This document shows positions 1 to 8,627 of a stretch of DNA of 64,000 bases, piece by piece. Numbering within the stretch: the first letter of the stretch is position 1; each line of letters starts with the position of its first letter. Position numbers and translations under genes: made by a program. The stretch spans positions 1 to 64,000 of the forward strand of contig NZ_WBJS01000009.1 in the NCBI RefSeq assembly GCF_009296265.1. The letters run 5' to 3'. The notes beneath the pieces were generated by a model. It had not been told where the DNA came from and ran no database searches. It saw only the letters and a list, made by a program, of their open reading frames with translations. Origin of the DNA: Thioclava sp. JE_KL1. Its GTDB lineage: Bacteria > Pseudomonadota > Alphaproteobacteria > Rhodobacterales > Rhodobacteraceae.

Positions 1-197
1 TTGACCTCCCCCGTCACGGCCTTGAGGCCGGGCGGCTGCACGCCTTCCGCCGGATCGGAGAAGATGAGACCATCGCCGGTCACGCTGATGACGGGTGCGT
101 CATCAAAGGTGCCCGACCAGGCCGGATTCCCGAGGCACAGCAGCAAAGCGGCGGGCGCTACGGTGCGTTTCAAATTGGTGAGTAGTGTATTCGACAT
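1..197 (-). CDS. Secreted protein, N-terminal fragment (window edge)
   Basis: The reverse strand opens with an ATG at 197 preceded by GGGGA about 9 bases upstream, and stays open to the window edge (65 codons seen). The first 28 residues are a signal peptide: MSNTLLTNLKRTV, then the hydrophobic APAALLLCLG, and a cut probably after PAWS. The mature part begins GTFDDAPVISVTGDG. The family is not recognisable from this much; export to the periplasm or beyond is the only safe inference. Confidence 0.6.
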   Translation of the reverse strand, partial: MSNTLLTNLKRTVAPAALLLCLGNPAWSGTFDDAPVISVTGDGLIFSDPAEGVQPPGLKAVTGEV

Positions 198-346
198 TCT
201 TTGTCCCCATTCCCCAAGGCAAACGCTACGACAAGAAATCGTACGTCAATCAAGCCACTCTTTACGTAATTGAACTGACAACCTGTCCGTGCGTTTGCCT
301 CGGCGCGTTTCAGAAGTTCCCTCGCACGGACTTCAGTCACCACGCT

Positions 347-366
347 AAGCTTCCGCCCGGAAGCTT
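347..366. other. Perfect 8-bp hairpin in the 198-553 gap
   Basis: AAGCTTCC-GCCC-GGAAGCTT is a perfect inverted repeat followed on the plus strand by a short T-rich run. It sits in the 356-bp gap between the secreted-protein start and the end of the amide operon. No plus-strand gene ends here, so it may be an operator or leader structure for the minus-strand gene at 197 rather than a terminator. Apart from this and the terminator hairpins at 471-542, I see nothing else in the gap. Confidence 0.3.
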
Positions 367-470
367 TCTTTGATTTGCATCAATGATTTGGTGGGGTGTT
401 CGGGGTGTTGCGGAAAAGCGACGGGGTGGATGTTGCTTTTGTTTTGCCGCCTATGAATGGCCTTGAGAAG

Positions 471-542
471 GGGCTGCGGTTTGCAGCCCGAAAACGGCCT
501 TGAAAGCACAGGGCGGCGCGGAGAATTCCGCCCGCCCTGTGC
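471..542 (-). terminator. Tandem terminator hairpins after the amide operon
   Basis: Two hairpins follow the last operon gene in the minus direction. The first (506-542) has an 11-bp stem GCACAGGGCGG/CCGCCCTGTGC with an inner GCGGA/TCCGC extension and is followed by TTTC. The second (471-489) is GGGCTGC/GCAGCCC. They most likely end the seven-gene transcript. Confidence 0.55.
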
Positions 543-553
543 GCGGTTTCGTG

Positions 554-2377
554 CTATTCAGCCGCCGTCTCGGTCGGCATCGCGGGCAGGTCGCTATCCG
601 CCACGAGATGCCCGTCTCCGAGATTGCGCAGCATCAGGCGCTGCGGTCCGGTGCCCAGCTTGTAGACCGGGCTCGGCACCTCGCCGGACAGGCGCGGCGT
701 GGGCTCGCGGACCTTGTCGGGGTCGGGGATCGGCACGGCCGCCATCAGGCGCTTGGTGTAGGGATGCTGCGGCGCGCCGAAAATCTGCGCGCGCGTGCCC
801 ATCTCCACGATCTGGCCCATATACATCACCGCGATCCGGTCCGAGATATTCTCGACCACCGCCATGTCGTGGCTGATGAACAGATACGCGATGCCGAATT
901 CGCGTTTCAGTGCTTCGAGCAGGTCCAGCACCCGCGCCTGCACCGACACATCCAGCGCCGAGACGCTCTCATCCGCGATGATCAGTTTCGGCTGCAGCGC
1001 TAGCGCGCGGGCGATGCAGATCCGCTGACGCTGACCGCCCGAGAACTCATGCGGATAACGGTCGAGCTGATCGCGGGTTAGGCCGACGCGCTCGAAGAGG
1101 CCCGCGACTTTTTCGCGCTGCTCCTCGGGCGTGCCGATCCCGTGGATGACCAGCGGCTCGGCCACCAGATCGCCCACGCGCATCCGCGCATCGAGTGCCG
1201 CCATCGGGTCCTGAAACACGATCTGCACGTCGCGGCGCATCTCTTTCATTTTCGCGGCGCTCAGCCCGCCCATCGTGTGTCCCGCGACCTCGATGCGGCC
1301 CTGATGCGGCACGAGGCCGGTCAGCGCTTTCGCGATGGTGGATTTCCCGCAGCCGCTTTCACCCACCAACGAGAAGGTTTCGCCCTCCATGATGTCGAAG
1401 CTGACGCCCTCGACCGCGTGGACGCGATGCGTGACCTGCGACAGGATCCCGCCGCGAATGTCGAAATGCACCTTCACGTCGCGCAGCCGCGCCACGGGTT
1501 TCGCATCCGGGGACGCGCCCGCAGCACCGCTGCCATCGCCCATGCGCGGCACCGCGGCCAGAAGGTCCTGCGTATAAGCCTCGCGGGGGGCGGTGAAAAT
1601 CTGCGAGACGGCGCCCGTCTCGACCGCCTGACCCTGTTTCATGACGATGACCCGCTCGGCCATCTCGGCAACGACGCCCATGTCATGGGTGATCAGGATG
1701 ATTGCGGTGCCCATCTCGCTTTGCAGATCGCGCAGCAGGTCGAGCACCTCGCGCTGCACCGTCACATCGAGCGCGGTGGTCGGCTCGTCGGCGATCAGCA
1801 CGTCGGGGCGCAGCGCCAGCGCCATCGCGATCATCACGCGCTGCCGCATGCCGCCGGACAGCTCGTGCGGATATTGCGTCATCCGGCGTTCGGGTTCGGA
1901 GATACGCACGCGGCGCAGCGCCTCGAGCGCGCGGGCGCGGGCCTCGCGTTTCGAGACGGGCTCATGCGCGCGGATCGCCTCGGAAAGTTGCAGGCCGATG
2001 CTCAGCACCGGGTTGAGCGACGTCATCGGCTCCTGAAAGATCATCGCGATGCGATTGCCGCGCATCGCGCGCATCCGGCTTTCGGGCAGGCGCGTGAGGT
2101 CTTCGCCCTGGAAGCGGATAGCGCCGGAGCTGATCCGAAGGGCAGGGGGCGGCAACAGCCCCATGATGGCCAGAGAGGTCAGCGATTTTCCCGAGCCGCT
2201 CTCGCCCGCGATGGCGATGGTCTCGCCGCGCGCAAGCGTGAAGCTCAGATCGCTGACCAGCGCCCGCTCGTGCCCCTCCGAGCGCACCGAGATCGTGAGC
2301 CCCTCGACGGACAGCACCGGCTGGGCGGGCTCCGGGGCCGTGACAGCCCCGGCTTGCGCTTGTTTCATTTCGATCAT
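554..2377 (-). CDS. Peptide/amide ABC transporter, fused double ATP-binding protein
   Basis: Energises import through the two permeases of this operon. The 607-residue protein carries two complete ABC cassettes in tandem, equivalent to DppD plus DppF fused as in GsiA. Cassette 1 has Walker A GESGSGKS, signature LSGGM and DEPTTALD; cassette 2 has GESGCGKS, FSGGQ and DESVSALD. Each ends in the oligopeptide-type C-terminal extension. The open frame runs further upstream, but that part is a shadow of the amidase gene. The ATG at 2377 overlaps the amidase stop as ATGA, which argues for translational coupling and fixes the start. The substrate is inferred from the operon to be a short amide or urea-like compound. 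Confidence 0.93.
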   Translation of the reverse strand: MIEMKQAQAGAVTAPEPAQPVLSVEGLTISVRSEGHERALVSDLSFTLARGETIAIAGESGSGKSLTSLAIMGLLPPPALRISSGAIRFQGEDLTRLPESRMRAMRGNRIAMIFQEPMTSLNPVLSIGLQLSEAIRAHEPVSKREARARALEALRRVRISEPERRMTQYPHELSGGMRQRVMIAMALALRPDVLIADEPTTALDVTVQREVLDLLRDLQSEMGTAIILITHDMGVVAEMAERVIVMKQGQAVETGAVSQIFTAPREAYTQDLLAAVPRMGDGSGAAGASPDAKPVARLRDVKVHFDIRGGILSQVTHRVHAVEGVSFDIMEGETFSLVGESGCGKSTIAKALTGLVPHQGRIEVAGHTMGGLSAAKMKEMRRDVQIVFQDPMAALDARMRVGDLVAEPLVIHGIGTPEEQREKVAGLFERVGLTRDQLDRYPHEFSGGQRQRICIARALALQPKLIIADESVSALDVSVQARVLDLLEALKREFGIAYLFISHDMAVVENISDRIAVMYMGQIVEMGTRAQIFGAPQHPYTKRLMAAVPIPDPDKVREPTPRLSGEVPSPVYKLGTGPQRLMLRNLGDGHLVADSDLPAMPTETAAE

Positions 2378-3333
2378 TCGAACACGTTTCTCGGGAAATA
2401 GAAGCTGACGACCCAGTTGGGCATATCGACGATCTCCGAAATACGCAGATCGCCACAGGTCGAGACCAGCATATAGGCGTCGACCGCCGACATGCCGCGT
2501 TGCGCGCAGAGAAGGTCGATCATGCCCGAGACCGCATCGCGCGCGCCCGACATCAGGTCGGGGCCGATGCCAGTCGTGACCTCGTAGCCCGCCGTGTCGA
2601 GGTGGCGCGTGACCGGCCCCGGCGTGGTGAAGCGCGGGAATTTCAGCGTCTCGTTCTTGATCAGATCGAAGCTGAGCACGCAGTTCATCGGGCTCTCGAT
2701 CGCGGTGCCGCAGACCTCGCCGTCGCCTTGGGCGGCGTGGGTGTCGCCCACCGAGAACAGCGCGCCGTCGACCTTGACCGGCAGATAGAGCGTGGTGCCC
2801 GCAGCCAGATCGCGAATGTCGAGATTGCCGCCCACGCGGCGCGGGGGCACGATGGAATGCAGCCCTTTTTCGGCCGGGGCGACGCCGATGGTGCCGCAGA
2901 ACGGCTTGAGGCCGACCTTGCCTTCGCTGCCCCAAAGCGCCTTGTCGGGCGAGGCCGCGTCGTATTTCCAGATCGTCAGCGCCGGATCTTCGAACTGATC
3001 CGCCAGCAGGCCGAAGCCCGGGATATTCGCGGTCCAGCCCCAGGCCGAGCCTTCCTGCTCGCGCGGGGTGAAGCTGTCGATGGTGACTTTGAGCACGTCG
3101 CCGGGCTTCGCCCCTTCGACATAGATCGGGCCGGAGACCGGGTTGATCTTGCCGAAATCGAGCGTCTTGACGTCTTCCACCGTCGAGGACGGCCCGAGCT
3201 GTCCGGCCGAGCTGTCGTGGCAGTGGAATTCGATGGTCGATCCCGGGGCCACCGTCTCGGCCGGGACAAACGAGTTGTCCCAGCCGAAATGGTGCTGTGC
3301 GCCATGGATCGTATAGTCACAGGCTTTGCACAT
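2374..3333 (-). CDS. fmdA: Acetamidase/formamidase family hydrolase
   Basis: Hydrolyses a short-chain amide to the acid and ammonia. The 319-residue length and the N-terminal HHFGWDNSFVPAETVAPG pattern are typical of the FmdA_AmdA family. GWTANIPGFG and the C-terminal STCGDLRISEIVD stretch, which carries the conserved Cys, also fit the family. It lies between the binding-protein gene and the ATPase gene and overlaps the latter by 4 bases, so the imported substrate is probably hydrolysed in the cytoplasm. Formamide versus acetamide cannot be told from sequence. The AmiC/AmiR regulators in the same operon fit an amide inducer. Confidence 0.92.
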   Translation of the reverse strand: MCKACDYTIHGAQHHFGWDNSFVPAETVAPGSTIEFHCHDSSAGQLGPSSTVEDVKTLDFGKINPVSGPIYVEGAKPGDVLKVTIDSFTPREQEGSAWGWTANIPGFGLLADQFEDPALTIWKYDAASPDKALWGSEGKVGLKPFCGTIGVAPAEKGLHSIVPPRRVGGNLDIRDLAAGTTLYLPVKVDGALFSVGDTHAAQGDGEVCGTAIESPMNCVLSFDLIKNETLKFPRFTTPGPVTRHLDTAGYEVTTGIGPDLMSGARDAVSGMIDLLCAQRGMSAVDAYMLVSTCGDLRISEIVDMPNWVVSFYFPRNVFE

Positions 3334-3339
3334 GCGCGC

Positions 3340-4980
3340 TTACTCCGTCACGTACACGTAGTCGTAGTTGACCGGGATCGAGACCGGGTCGACATAGAGC
3401 GCATCTGCGCCACCCATACGGCCCGACTTCATGGTGTAGCGGTTCTCGTTGAACACCGGGACCCACGGGGCGTCTTCCATGACCTTCATGTAGACGTCGG
3501 ACCATTTCTGCAGGCGCTCTTCCTGCTTGGCCGGATCGGTGATCGAATCCGCCTCGGTGGCCATCGCATCGAGTTCCTCGTTGCAATACCACGACCAGTT
3601 CCAGCCGCCCTCGACCGCGCCCGCGCAGCCCAGGATGGGCCCGTAGAAGTTGGACGGATCGGGGAAGTCGGCGATCCACGCCATGCCGCCCGACCAGATC
3701 ATCGGCGCGGTCTTCGGCGTGCCGCCCGCCTCGATGACGTTGGCCTGCGCCAGCGCCTTGATGTCGACCTTCACGCCGATCTGCGACAGGTCCTGCTGGA
3801 TCGCCTGCGCGATACGCGGGTTCGGGTCGGTGTTCATCACGTAGAGCTCGGTCTCGAACCCGTCGGGATAGCCCGCATCCGCGAGCATCTGCTTGGCCTT
3901 TTCCTGATCGAAGGGATAGCCTTCGTAATCCTTGGTATAGCCCGGCATCGACGGCGGCAGCGGCTGGTTCGCGGGCGTGGCGCGGCCGTTGATCATCTGC
4001 ACGATGCGGTCCTTGTTGATCGCCATGTTCATCGCCTGCCGCACCTCGACCTTGTCGAAGGGCTCCATCTGGACGTTGAGCGTGATGTAGCCGGTATGCA
4101 GCTGGCCACCCACGACGACCCGCTTGGCCTCGTCGGGATTGTCCATCACCTCGTTGAACTTCGCCGGCGGGATGCCGTCGCCGGGCACGTCCACCTCACC
4201 TTGCTGCAGGCGCAGCAGCGCTACGATCGGCTCCTGACCGACTTCGAAGGTGATGCTATCGAGATAGGGCACGCCCGAGCGCCAGTAGTCGGCGTTCTTC
4301 TCGAACACGAGCTGCTGACCGATGGTCCAGTCAGACAGCTTGAACGCGCCGGTGCCGACGGGATGCTTGCCGAAATCGGTGCCGTATTCGTCGACCGCTT
4401 CCTTCGGCACGACCGAGGCGAAGTTCAGCGCCATCACGTGCAGGAAGGTCGCATCGGGGCGCGAAAGCTCGATCTTGACGGTGTAGGGATCGACGACGGT
4501 CACGCCTTCGAGGCTGGTGGCGGACCCGTCCGCCATCGCGTCATAGCCCTTGATCGAGCCGAAGAAGCCGGCGCCGGGCGACTGGGTCGCGGGGGTGGTG
4601 ACGCGGTCGAGCGAGTATTTCACGTCTTCGGCCGTCATCTCGCGACCGTTGTGGAATTTCACGCCCTTGCGCAGCTTGAAGGTGAAGGTCGTACCGTCGT
4701 CGGAAATCTCGTAGCTCTCGGCAAGACCCGGGCGCAGTTCGGTGGTGCCGGGGACGTAATCCATCAGACCGTCGAAGACGGATTTGATCATCGACCAGTT
4801 CTGCCAGTCATAGCCGATCGCCGGATCGAGCGTGGCCACATCGTCCTTGTAGGTCACGATGATATTGCCGCCGGGCTTGGCGTTCGGATCGGGCTGGTAG
4901 TCCTGCGCCGAGGCGAAGCTGGCAAGACCCAGCGAGAGCGACAGCGCGCTTGTGGCAAGGATGTTTTTCATCAGGCTCAT
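3340..4980 (-). CDS. ABC transporter substrate-binding protein (peptide/nickel family 5)
   Basis: Periplasmic solute receptor of the operon, 546 residues, the normal size for SBP family 5. A Sec signal peptide (KNILATSALSLSLGLASFASA) is cut before QDYQPDPNAKPGG. Family landmarks include LRPGLAESYEISDDGTTFTF, the RKGVKFHNGREMTAEDVKYS motif and HPVGTGAFKL. An ATG three codons downstream is an alternative start; GGAG about 10 bases before 4980 supports the longer form. It stands between the DppB-type permease and the amidase genes. The ligand is inferred to be an amide or small peptide. Confidence 0.93.
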   Translation of the reverse strand: MSLMKNILATSALSLSLGLASFASAQDYQPDPNAKPGGNIIVTYKDDVATLDPAIGYDWQNWSMIKSVFDGLMDYVPGTTELRPGLAESYEISDDGTTFTFKLRKGVKFHNGREMTAEDVKYSLDRVTTPATQSPGAGFFGSIKGYDAMADGSATSLEGVTVVDPYTVKIELSRPDATFLHVMALNFASVVPKEAVDEYGTDFGKHPVGTGAFKLSDWTIGQQLVFEKNADYWRSGVPYLDSITFEVGQEPIVALLRLQQGEVDVPGDGIPPAKFNEVMDNPDEAKRVVVGGQLHTGYITLNVQMEPFDKVEVRQAMNMAINKDRIVQMINGRATPANQPLPPSMPGYTKDYEGYPFDQEKAKQMLADAGYPDGFETELYVMNTDPNPRIAQAIQQDLSQIGVKVDIKALAQANVIEAGGTPKTAPMIWSGGMAWIADFPDPSNFYGPILGCAGAVEGGWNWSWYCNEELDAMATEADSITDPAKQEERLQKWSDVYMKVMEDAPWVPVFNENRYTMKSGRMGGADALYVDPVSIPVNYDYVYVTE

Positions 4981-5052
4981 TTGAGGTGTTCTCCGTCAGT
5001 TGGACTTTTCTTTTGGTTCGCTCCCCGGTTGGCCCGGGGTATCTGATTGCGA

Positions 5053-5973
5053 TCAGCGCAGCTTGATGCGCGGATCGATGAAAGGGGTGATCAGGTCGGC
5101 GAGCAGGTTGCCCAGCACGATCGCGCAGGCGGAAACGAGCGTGACGCCCATGATGATCGGAATGTCGACGCGCTGGATCGCCTGCCAGGCGAGCTGCCCG
5201 ATACCGGGCCAGCCGAAGACGCTTTCCACGACGACGATGCCGGACATGAAGATGCCGATATCGATCCCGATCATCGCGATGATCGGCAGGATGGCGTTGG
5301 GCATCGCGTGCAGTGCCAGCACCCGGAAACGCCGCAGACCCTTGGCGCGCGCGGTGCGGATATAATCCGAGCGCAGCACGTCGATCATGCTCGAGCGCAT
5401 CATCCGGCTATACCAGCCCGAGCCCATGATCCCGAGCGTGAGCGCAGGCAGCACGAGGTTCGAGAAGCTGCCGTAGCCGCCGATCGGGAACCAGCTCAGC
5501 TTGACCGCGAAGACATAGAGCAGGAGCAGGCCGATCACGAATTGCGGGGCAGAAACCGCGACGAAAGAGGTGATCATCAGCGACTGATCGAGCGCGCCCC
5601 CGCGCCGGATCGCAGCGACGATCCCCAGCGTGAGCCCCATGATCAGCTCGGCCACGATCGCGCCCAGCATCAGAAGAAGCGTCGCAGGCAGACGCGCGGC
5701 AATCAGGGTCGCGACTTCGGTCTTCTGCAGATAGCTGCGCCCCATATCGCCTTGGACCAGCCCGGTCAGATAGTGCCAGTATTGCACGATGAAGGGCTGA
5801 TCGAGGCCAAGCTGGTGGCGGATATTGGCCACCGTCTCCGGCGTGGCCGAGCGGCCCGCGATCTGGCGCACCGGGTCGGCCGGCAGCACGAAGAGCAGGA
5901 AGAAGGTAATGAAGGACACGCCCAGCAGGATCAGGGCGGCCTGGATCAGGCGGCGGATCAGATAGGCCAGCAT
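5053..5973 (-). CDS. ABC transporter permease, DppB type
   Basis: Inner-membrane channel subunit (306 residues) of the amide/peptide importer. The N-terminus MLAYLIRRLIQAALILLGVS is the first membrane helix, followed by the periplasmic domain typical of DppB/OppB and the EAA-like loop (RTARAKGLRRFRVLALHAMPN). About six membrane segments are visible. The ATG at 5973 overlaps the upstream permease stop as TGATG; a GTG one codon earlier is also possible. It pairs with the DppC-type permease immediately upstream in transcription. Confidence 0.92.
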   Translation of the reverse strand: MLAYLIRRLIQAALILLGVSFITFFLLFVLPADPVRQIAGRSATPETVANIRHQLGLDQPFIVQYWHYLTGLVQGDMGRSYLQKTEVATLIAARLPATLLLMLGAIVAELIMGLTLGIVAAIRRGGALDQSLMITSFVAVSAPQFVIGLLLLYVFAVKLSWFPIGGYGSFSNLVLPALTLGIMGSGWYSRMMRSSMIDVLRSDYIRTARAKGLRRFRVLALHAMPNAILPIIAMIGIDIGIFMSGIVVVESVFGWPGIGQLAWQAIQRVDIPIIMGVTLVSACAIVLGNLLADLITPFIDPRIKLR

Positions 5974-6860
5974 CACTCACGCCCTCTCTGCGTCGGGTCG
6001 AGCACGTCGCGCAGCGCGTCCCCTACGAGGTTGAAGGACAGCGCCAGCAGCAAGATCGCGGCGCCCGGGATGAAGACGAGCCACGGGGCCGCCTGGAAAT
6101 AGGTCTGGTTCTCGAAGATGATATTGCCCCAGCTTGGCGTCGGCGGCTGAACGCCCACGCCGAGATAGCTCAGCGTCGCCTCCAGCAGCACCGTGGTCGA
6201 AATCCCCAGCGTGCCCCAGACGATGATCATCGGCACCAGATGCGGCAGGATGTGACGGAACAGGATGCGCACCGTCCCTGCGCCCAGCGTGCGCTCGGCG
6301 GCGACGAATTCGCGCTCGGCCAGCGCCGAGGTCTCGGTAAAGACCACGCGGGCGGTCTGCACCCAGTTCACCAGCGCGATCACCATCGCGACGATCCACA
6401 GCGACGGCGTGAAGATCGCGGCCAGGCAGATCGCAAGCAGCAGAGCCGGGAAGGCCATCATCAGATCGGTGAAGCGCATCAGCACCGCGCCGATCCAGCC
6501 GCGGAAATAGCCCGCGGTGACGCCGATCAGCGTCCCGATGATCAGCGCGAGGCCGTTCGCGACCACACCGATGATCAGCGAGGTCCGCGCGCCATAGAGG
6601 ATACGCGAGAACAGGTCGCGGCCCAGCAGGTCGGTGCCGAGCCAGAACTTCTCGCCCGGCGGCATGGGCGAGCCTTCCAGCGTTAGCCCGTCGAACATCT
6701 GCTCCTGCGGCTCGAATGGCGCGATCCACGGCGCGAAGATCGCCCCGAGCGTCACGATCGCGATGATCGCAAAGCCCAGCAGCGCGAGCTTGCGGCGCAT
6801 CAGGCGGCGCAGGGCGCTTTGCGGTCGGGCCGGTCCCTCAGCCAAGGTCGCGTCGGTCAT
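5973..6860 (-). CDS. ABC transporter permease, DppC type
   Basis: Second membrane subunit of the importer, about 295 residues. It has the N-terminal OppC-type cytoplasmic/TM1 segment (RRLMRRKLALLGFAIIAIV), the GTDLLGRDLFSRILYGARTSL motif typical of DppC proteins, and the EAA-type loop (EFVAAERTLGAGTVRILFRHILPH). I place the start at the ATG at 6860 because AGGAAGAG lies just upstream; an ATG at 6881 would add seven residues. Either start overlaps the end of the amiR-like gene, so expression is probably coupled to it. Confidence 0.91.
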   Translation of the reverse strand: MTDATLAEGPARPQSALRRLMRRKLALLGFAIIAIVTLGAIFAPWIAPFEPQEQMFDGLTLEGSPMPPGEKFWLGTDLLGRDLFSRILYGARTSLIIGVVANGLALIIGTLIGVTAGYFRGWIGAVLMRFTDLMMAFPALLLAICLAAIFTPSLWIVAMVIALVNWVQTARVVFTETSALAEREFVAAERTLGAGTVRILFRHILPHLVPMIIVWGTLGISTTVLLEATLSYLGVGVQPPTPSWGNIIFENQTYFQAAPWLVFIPGAAILLLALSFNLVGDALRDVLDPTQRGRE

Positions 6861-7446
6861 CACTCTTCCTTTGTTCGTCATGGTTGGCGACGATGCGGCG
6901 CGCGGCGTCTTCGAACGTCACGCGCCAGGCCATCGCCATCTGGCGCAGCTGGTCATAGGCCTCGGCCTCGCTCTTGCCGCGCGCGGCGAGCAGCGTGACC
7001 GCCCGCACCACCGTCTGGCGCTCATCGAGCCTGCGACGGAGATCCGCGATCTCGCCCGAGAGCTGCGCCCGCGCCTCGAAAGCGAGCTGCGCGATCAGCA
7101 GCGCCGAATAGACCCCGCCATCGCCCACGGGTTTGAGGATCTGCGCATGCGCGCCGGCCTCCAGCGACCATTCGATCCGGCCCGGCGCTTCGGTGCCGAT
7201 CAAGGCGATCATCGGCATCGGGCTTTCGCCCGGTTTCCACGGGAATTGCTCGTCATAGCCCTGATCGGCGTCAAAGAAGACGAAATCCCCCGAAAGAGCC
7301 TCGGCGGGCAGTTCGGGCCAGCAATGCACGACCGTCAGGCCGATCGCGCGCAATTGCCGCTCGAGCGCCTGCACGGTCGCGTGGGGGCGATGCAGGATGT
7401 AGGCGCGCGCGCCGCCGAGATCGGGGATGCGGATCTTGCGCTTCAT
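6838..7446 (-). CDS. amiR: AmiR-type ANTAR-domain antiterminator
   Basis: A 202-residue protein with an N-terminal pseudo-receiver domain (about 1-125), a coiled coil (about 128-150, ARAQLSGEIADLRRRLDERQ) and a C-terminal ANTAR RNA-binding domain (about 145-195) with the hallmark VRAVTLLAARGKSEAEAYDQL and MAMAWRVTFEDAARRIV. This is the Pseudomonas AmiR architecture, where the protein is silenced by AmiC and released by amides to prevent leader termination. It overlaps amiC by ATGA. The terminator-like hairpin in front of amiC is the natural target. Confidence 0.9.
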   Translation of the reverse strand: MKRKIRIPDLGGARAYILHRPHATVQALERQLRAIGLTVVHCWPELPAEALSGDFVFFDADQGYDEQFPWKPGESPMPMIALIGTEAPGRIEWSLEAGAHAQILKPVGDGGVYSALLIAQLAFEARAQLSGEIADLRRRLDERQTVVRAVTLLAARGKSEAEAYDQLRQMAMAWRVTFEDAARRIVANHDEQRKSDDRRDLG

Positions 7447-8546
7447 GAGACCACCTTCAGCCGGGGGGCTCCGGGCGCGATCGGATTGCGGCCGCGTGCG
7501 AGATAGGGATCGCCCGCGACGGCGTCGAACCGCTCGCGGACCGTGAAGGCGCCGTTCTCGACCTGCGCGATCAGGACGGGCAGGGCGGTGTGATGGGTCG
7601 ACAGGTCGATCCCTTCCGAGCCCTGCGGCGCATCGTGCAACAGCTGCGCGAGGCTCTGCTCGGCGGCGTCTTCATGCCCCGAGAGCAAAATCGCGAGGCG
7701 ATAGACCGACGACCAGGCGGCGGCTTCATGCGAGGAGCCGAAATTGCGCTGCGCCTGCGGCCAGCCGGTCGCGCCCCGGAAATAGGGCCCTGCGGCGACC
7801 AGCCCTTCGACCGCGTCCGGGTGAATGGCGGGCAGCTCGCATTCGGTCAGGTTGCACGACAGGATCGGGCAGGTCTCGGGGCGGAAATGCGCGTCTTCCT
7901 GCCCGAGCTTGTGATACGCTTCGAGGAAAGCGTATTGCGACGGGCCGATCAGATTGTTGAGGATGAAATTGGGCCGGGTCGCGCGGATCTCATTGATCAT
8001 CCGCTCGACATCCAGCGAGCCGAGCGGCAGGTAACGCTCGCCCAGAACCTCGCCGCTGGCGCTGAGGATCACGTCCCGCGCAAGCCGGTTCATCTCCCAG
8101 CCCCAGATGTAATTCGAGCCGGTCAGGAAGCCCCGCCGCCCGAGCCGCGCAAAGGCCCAGCCAAGCAGCGGCAGCAGATGCTGGTTCGGGCAGGCATGGG
8201 TGTAGACGACATGATCGGACGCCTCGAACCCCTCATAGGGCACCGCATACCAAAGCGTCCCGCCCGCCTTCTCCAGCGTCGGGATCACCTCTTTGCGGCT
8301 CCACGAGGTGACGCAACCGACGACATGGCGGGCGTCGCTGTCGCGAAGGATTTCTTCGCAGAGCGGTCCGTAGGCGTCGATATTGCCCTGCGGATCGCGC
8401 TCGATCGGGGCGAAGGTGATCGGGAGATCGGGCATCGAATTGATCTCGGCAATCGCGCTGAGCGCCCCGGTCCGGCAGGCTTCGGAGATCAGCGAATAGC
8501 TTCCCGAGCGGGAATACAGCAGGCCAAGTTCAATCCGTTTCTTCAT
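7443..8546 (-). CDS. amiC: AmiC-like amide sensor (Leu/Ile/Val-binding fold)
   Basis: Cytoplasmic amide receptor that would hold AmiR inactive. The 367-residue protein has the type I periplasmic-binding fold but starts MKKRIELGLLYSRSGSYSLI with no signal peptide, as AmiC does. Diagnostic stretches are VVGCVTSWSRKEV, YEGFEASDHVVYTHACPNQ, and GSNYIWGWEMNR. The start at 8546 is preceded by GAGTGGAA; the frame's upstream extension is the leader. It is the first gene of the operon. An amide/urea-type binding protein of an ABC importer is the alternative, but the missing signal peptide and adjacent ANTAR gene argue against it. Confidence 0.88.
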   Translation of the reverse strand: MKKRIELGLLYSRSGSYSLISEACRTGALSAIAEINSMPDLPITFAPIERDPQGNIDAYGPLCEEILRDSDARHVVGCVTSWSRKEVIPTLEKAGGTLWYAVPYEGFEASDHVVYTHACPNQHLLPLLGWAFARLGRRGFLTGSNYIWGWEMNRLARDVILSASGEVLGERYLPLGSLDVERMINEIRATRPNFILNNLIGPSQYAFLEAYHKLGQEDAHFRPETCPILSCNLTECELPAIHPDAVEGLVAAGPYFRGATGWPQAQRNFGSSHEAAAWSSVYRLAILLSGHEDAAEQSLAQLLHDAPQGSEGIDLSTHHTALPVLIAQVENGAFTVRERFDAVAGDPYLARGRNPIAPGAPRLKVVS

Positions 8547-8576
8547 TTCCACTCTTGCAGACCCTCTGAGCCAAAA

Positions 8577-8627
8577 CGCAAAACGCCCCGCTGACTGACC
8601 GCTAAAGTGCGGAGTCAAAGCGAGGCG
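8577..8627 (-). terminator. Leader attenuator hairpin before amiC
   Basis: On the minus strand, CGCCUCGCU pairs with AGCGGGGCG (9 bp, one G-U) at 8619-8627/8584-8592. An inner CCGC-ACUUUA-GCGG hexaloop stem lies between them, and UUUUGCGUUUU follows. This is an intrinsic terminator placed about 40 bases before the amiC start and inside its presumed leader, so it would stop most transcripts unless relieved. ANTAR targets are hexaloop stems with A1 and G4; the loop here has A1 but U at position 4. Confidence 0.6.

Noticed and set aside
347-366. Terminator for a plus-strand gene
   Set aside because: No plus-strand gene ends upstream within the window; kept only as an unexplained hairpin.
2500-5046. 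848-codon plus-strand open frame opposite the amidase and binding-protein genes
   Set aside because: Arg/Asp/His-rich antisense shadow of well-recognised minus-strand genes; no ribosome site. Similar long shadows (5047-6102, 47571-49088, 52476-54635, 55405-57108) were dropped for the same reason.
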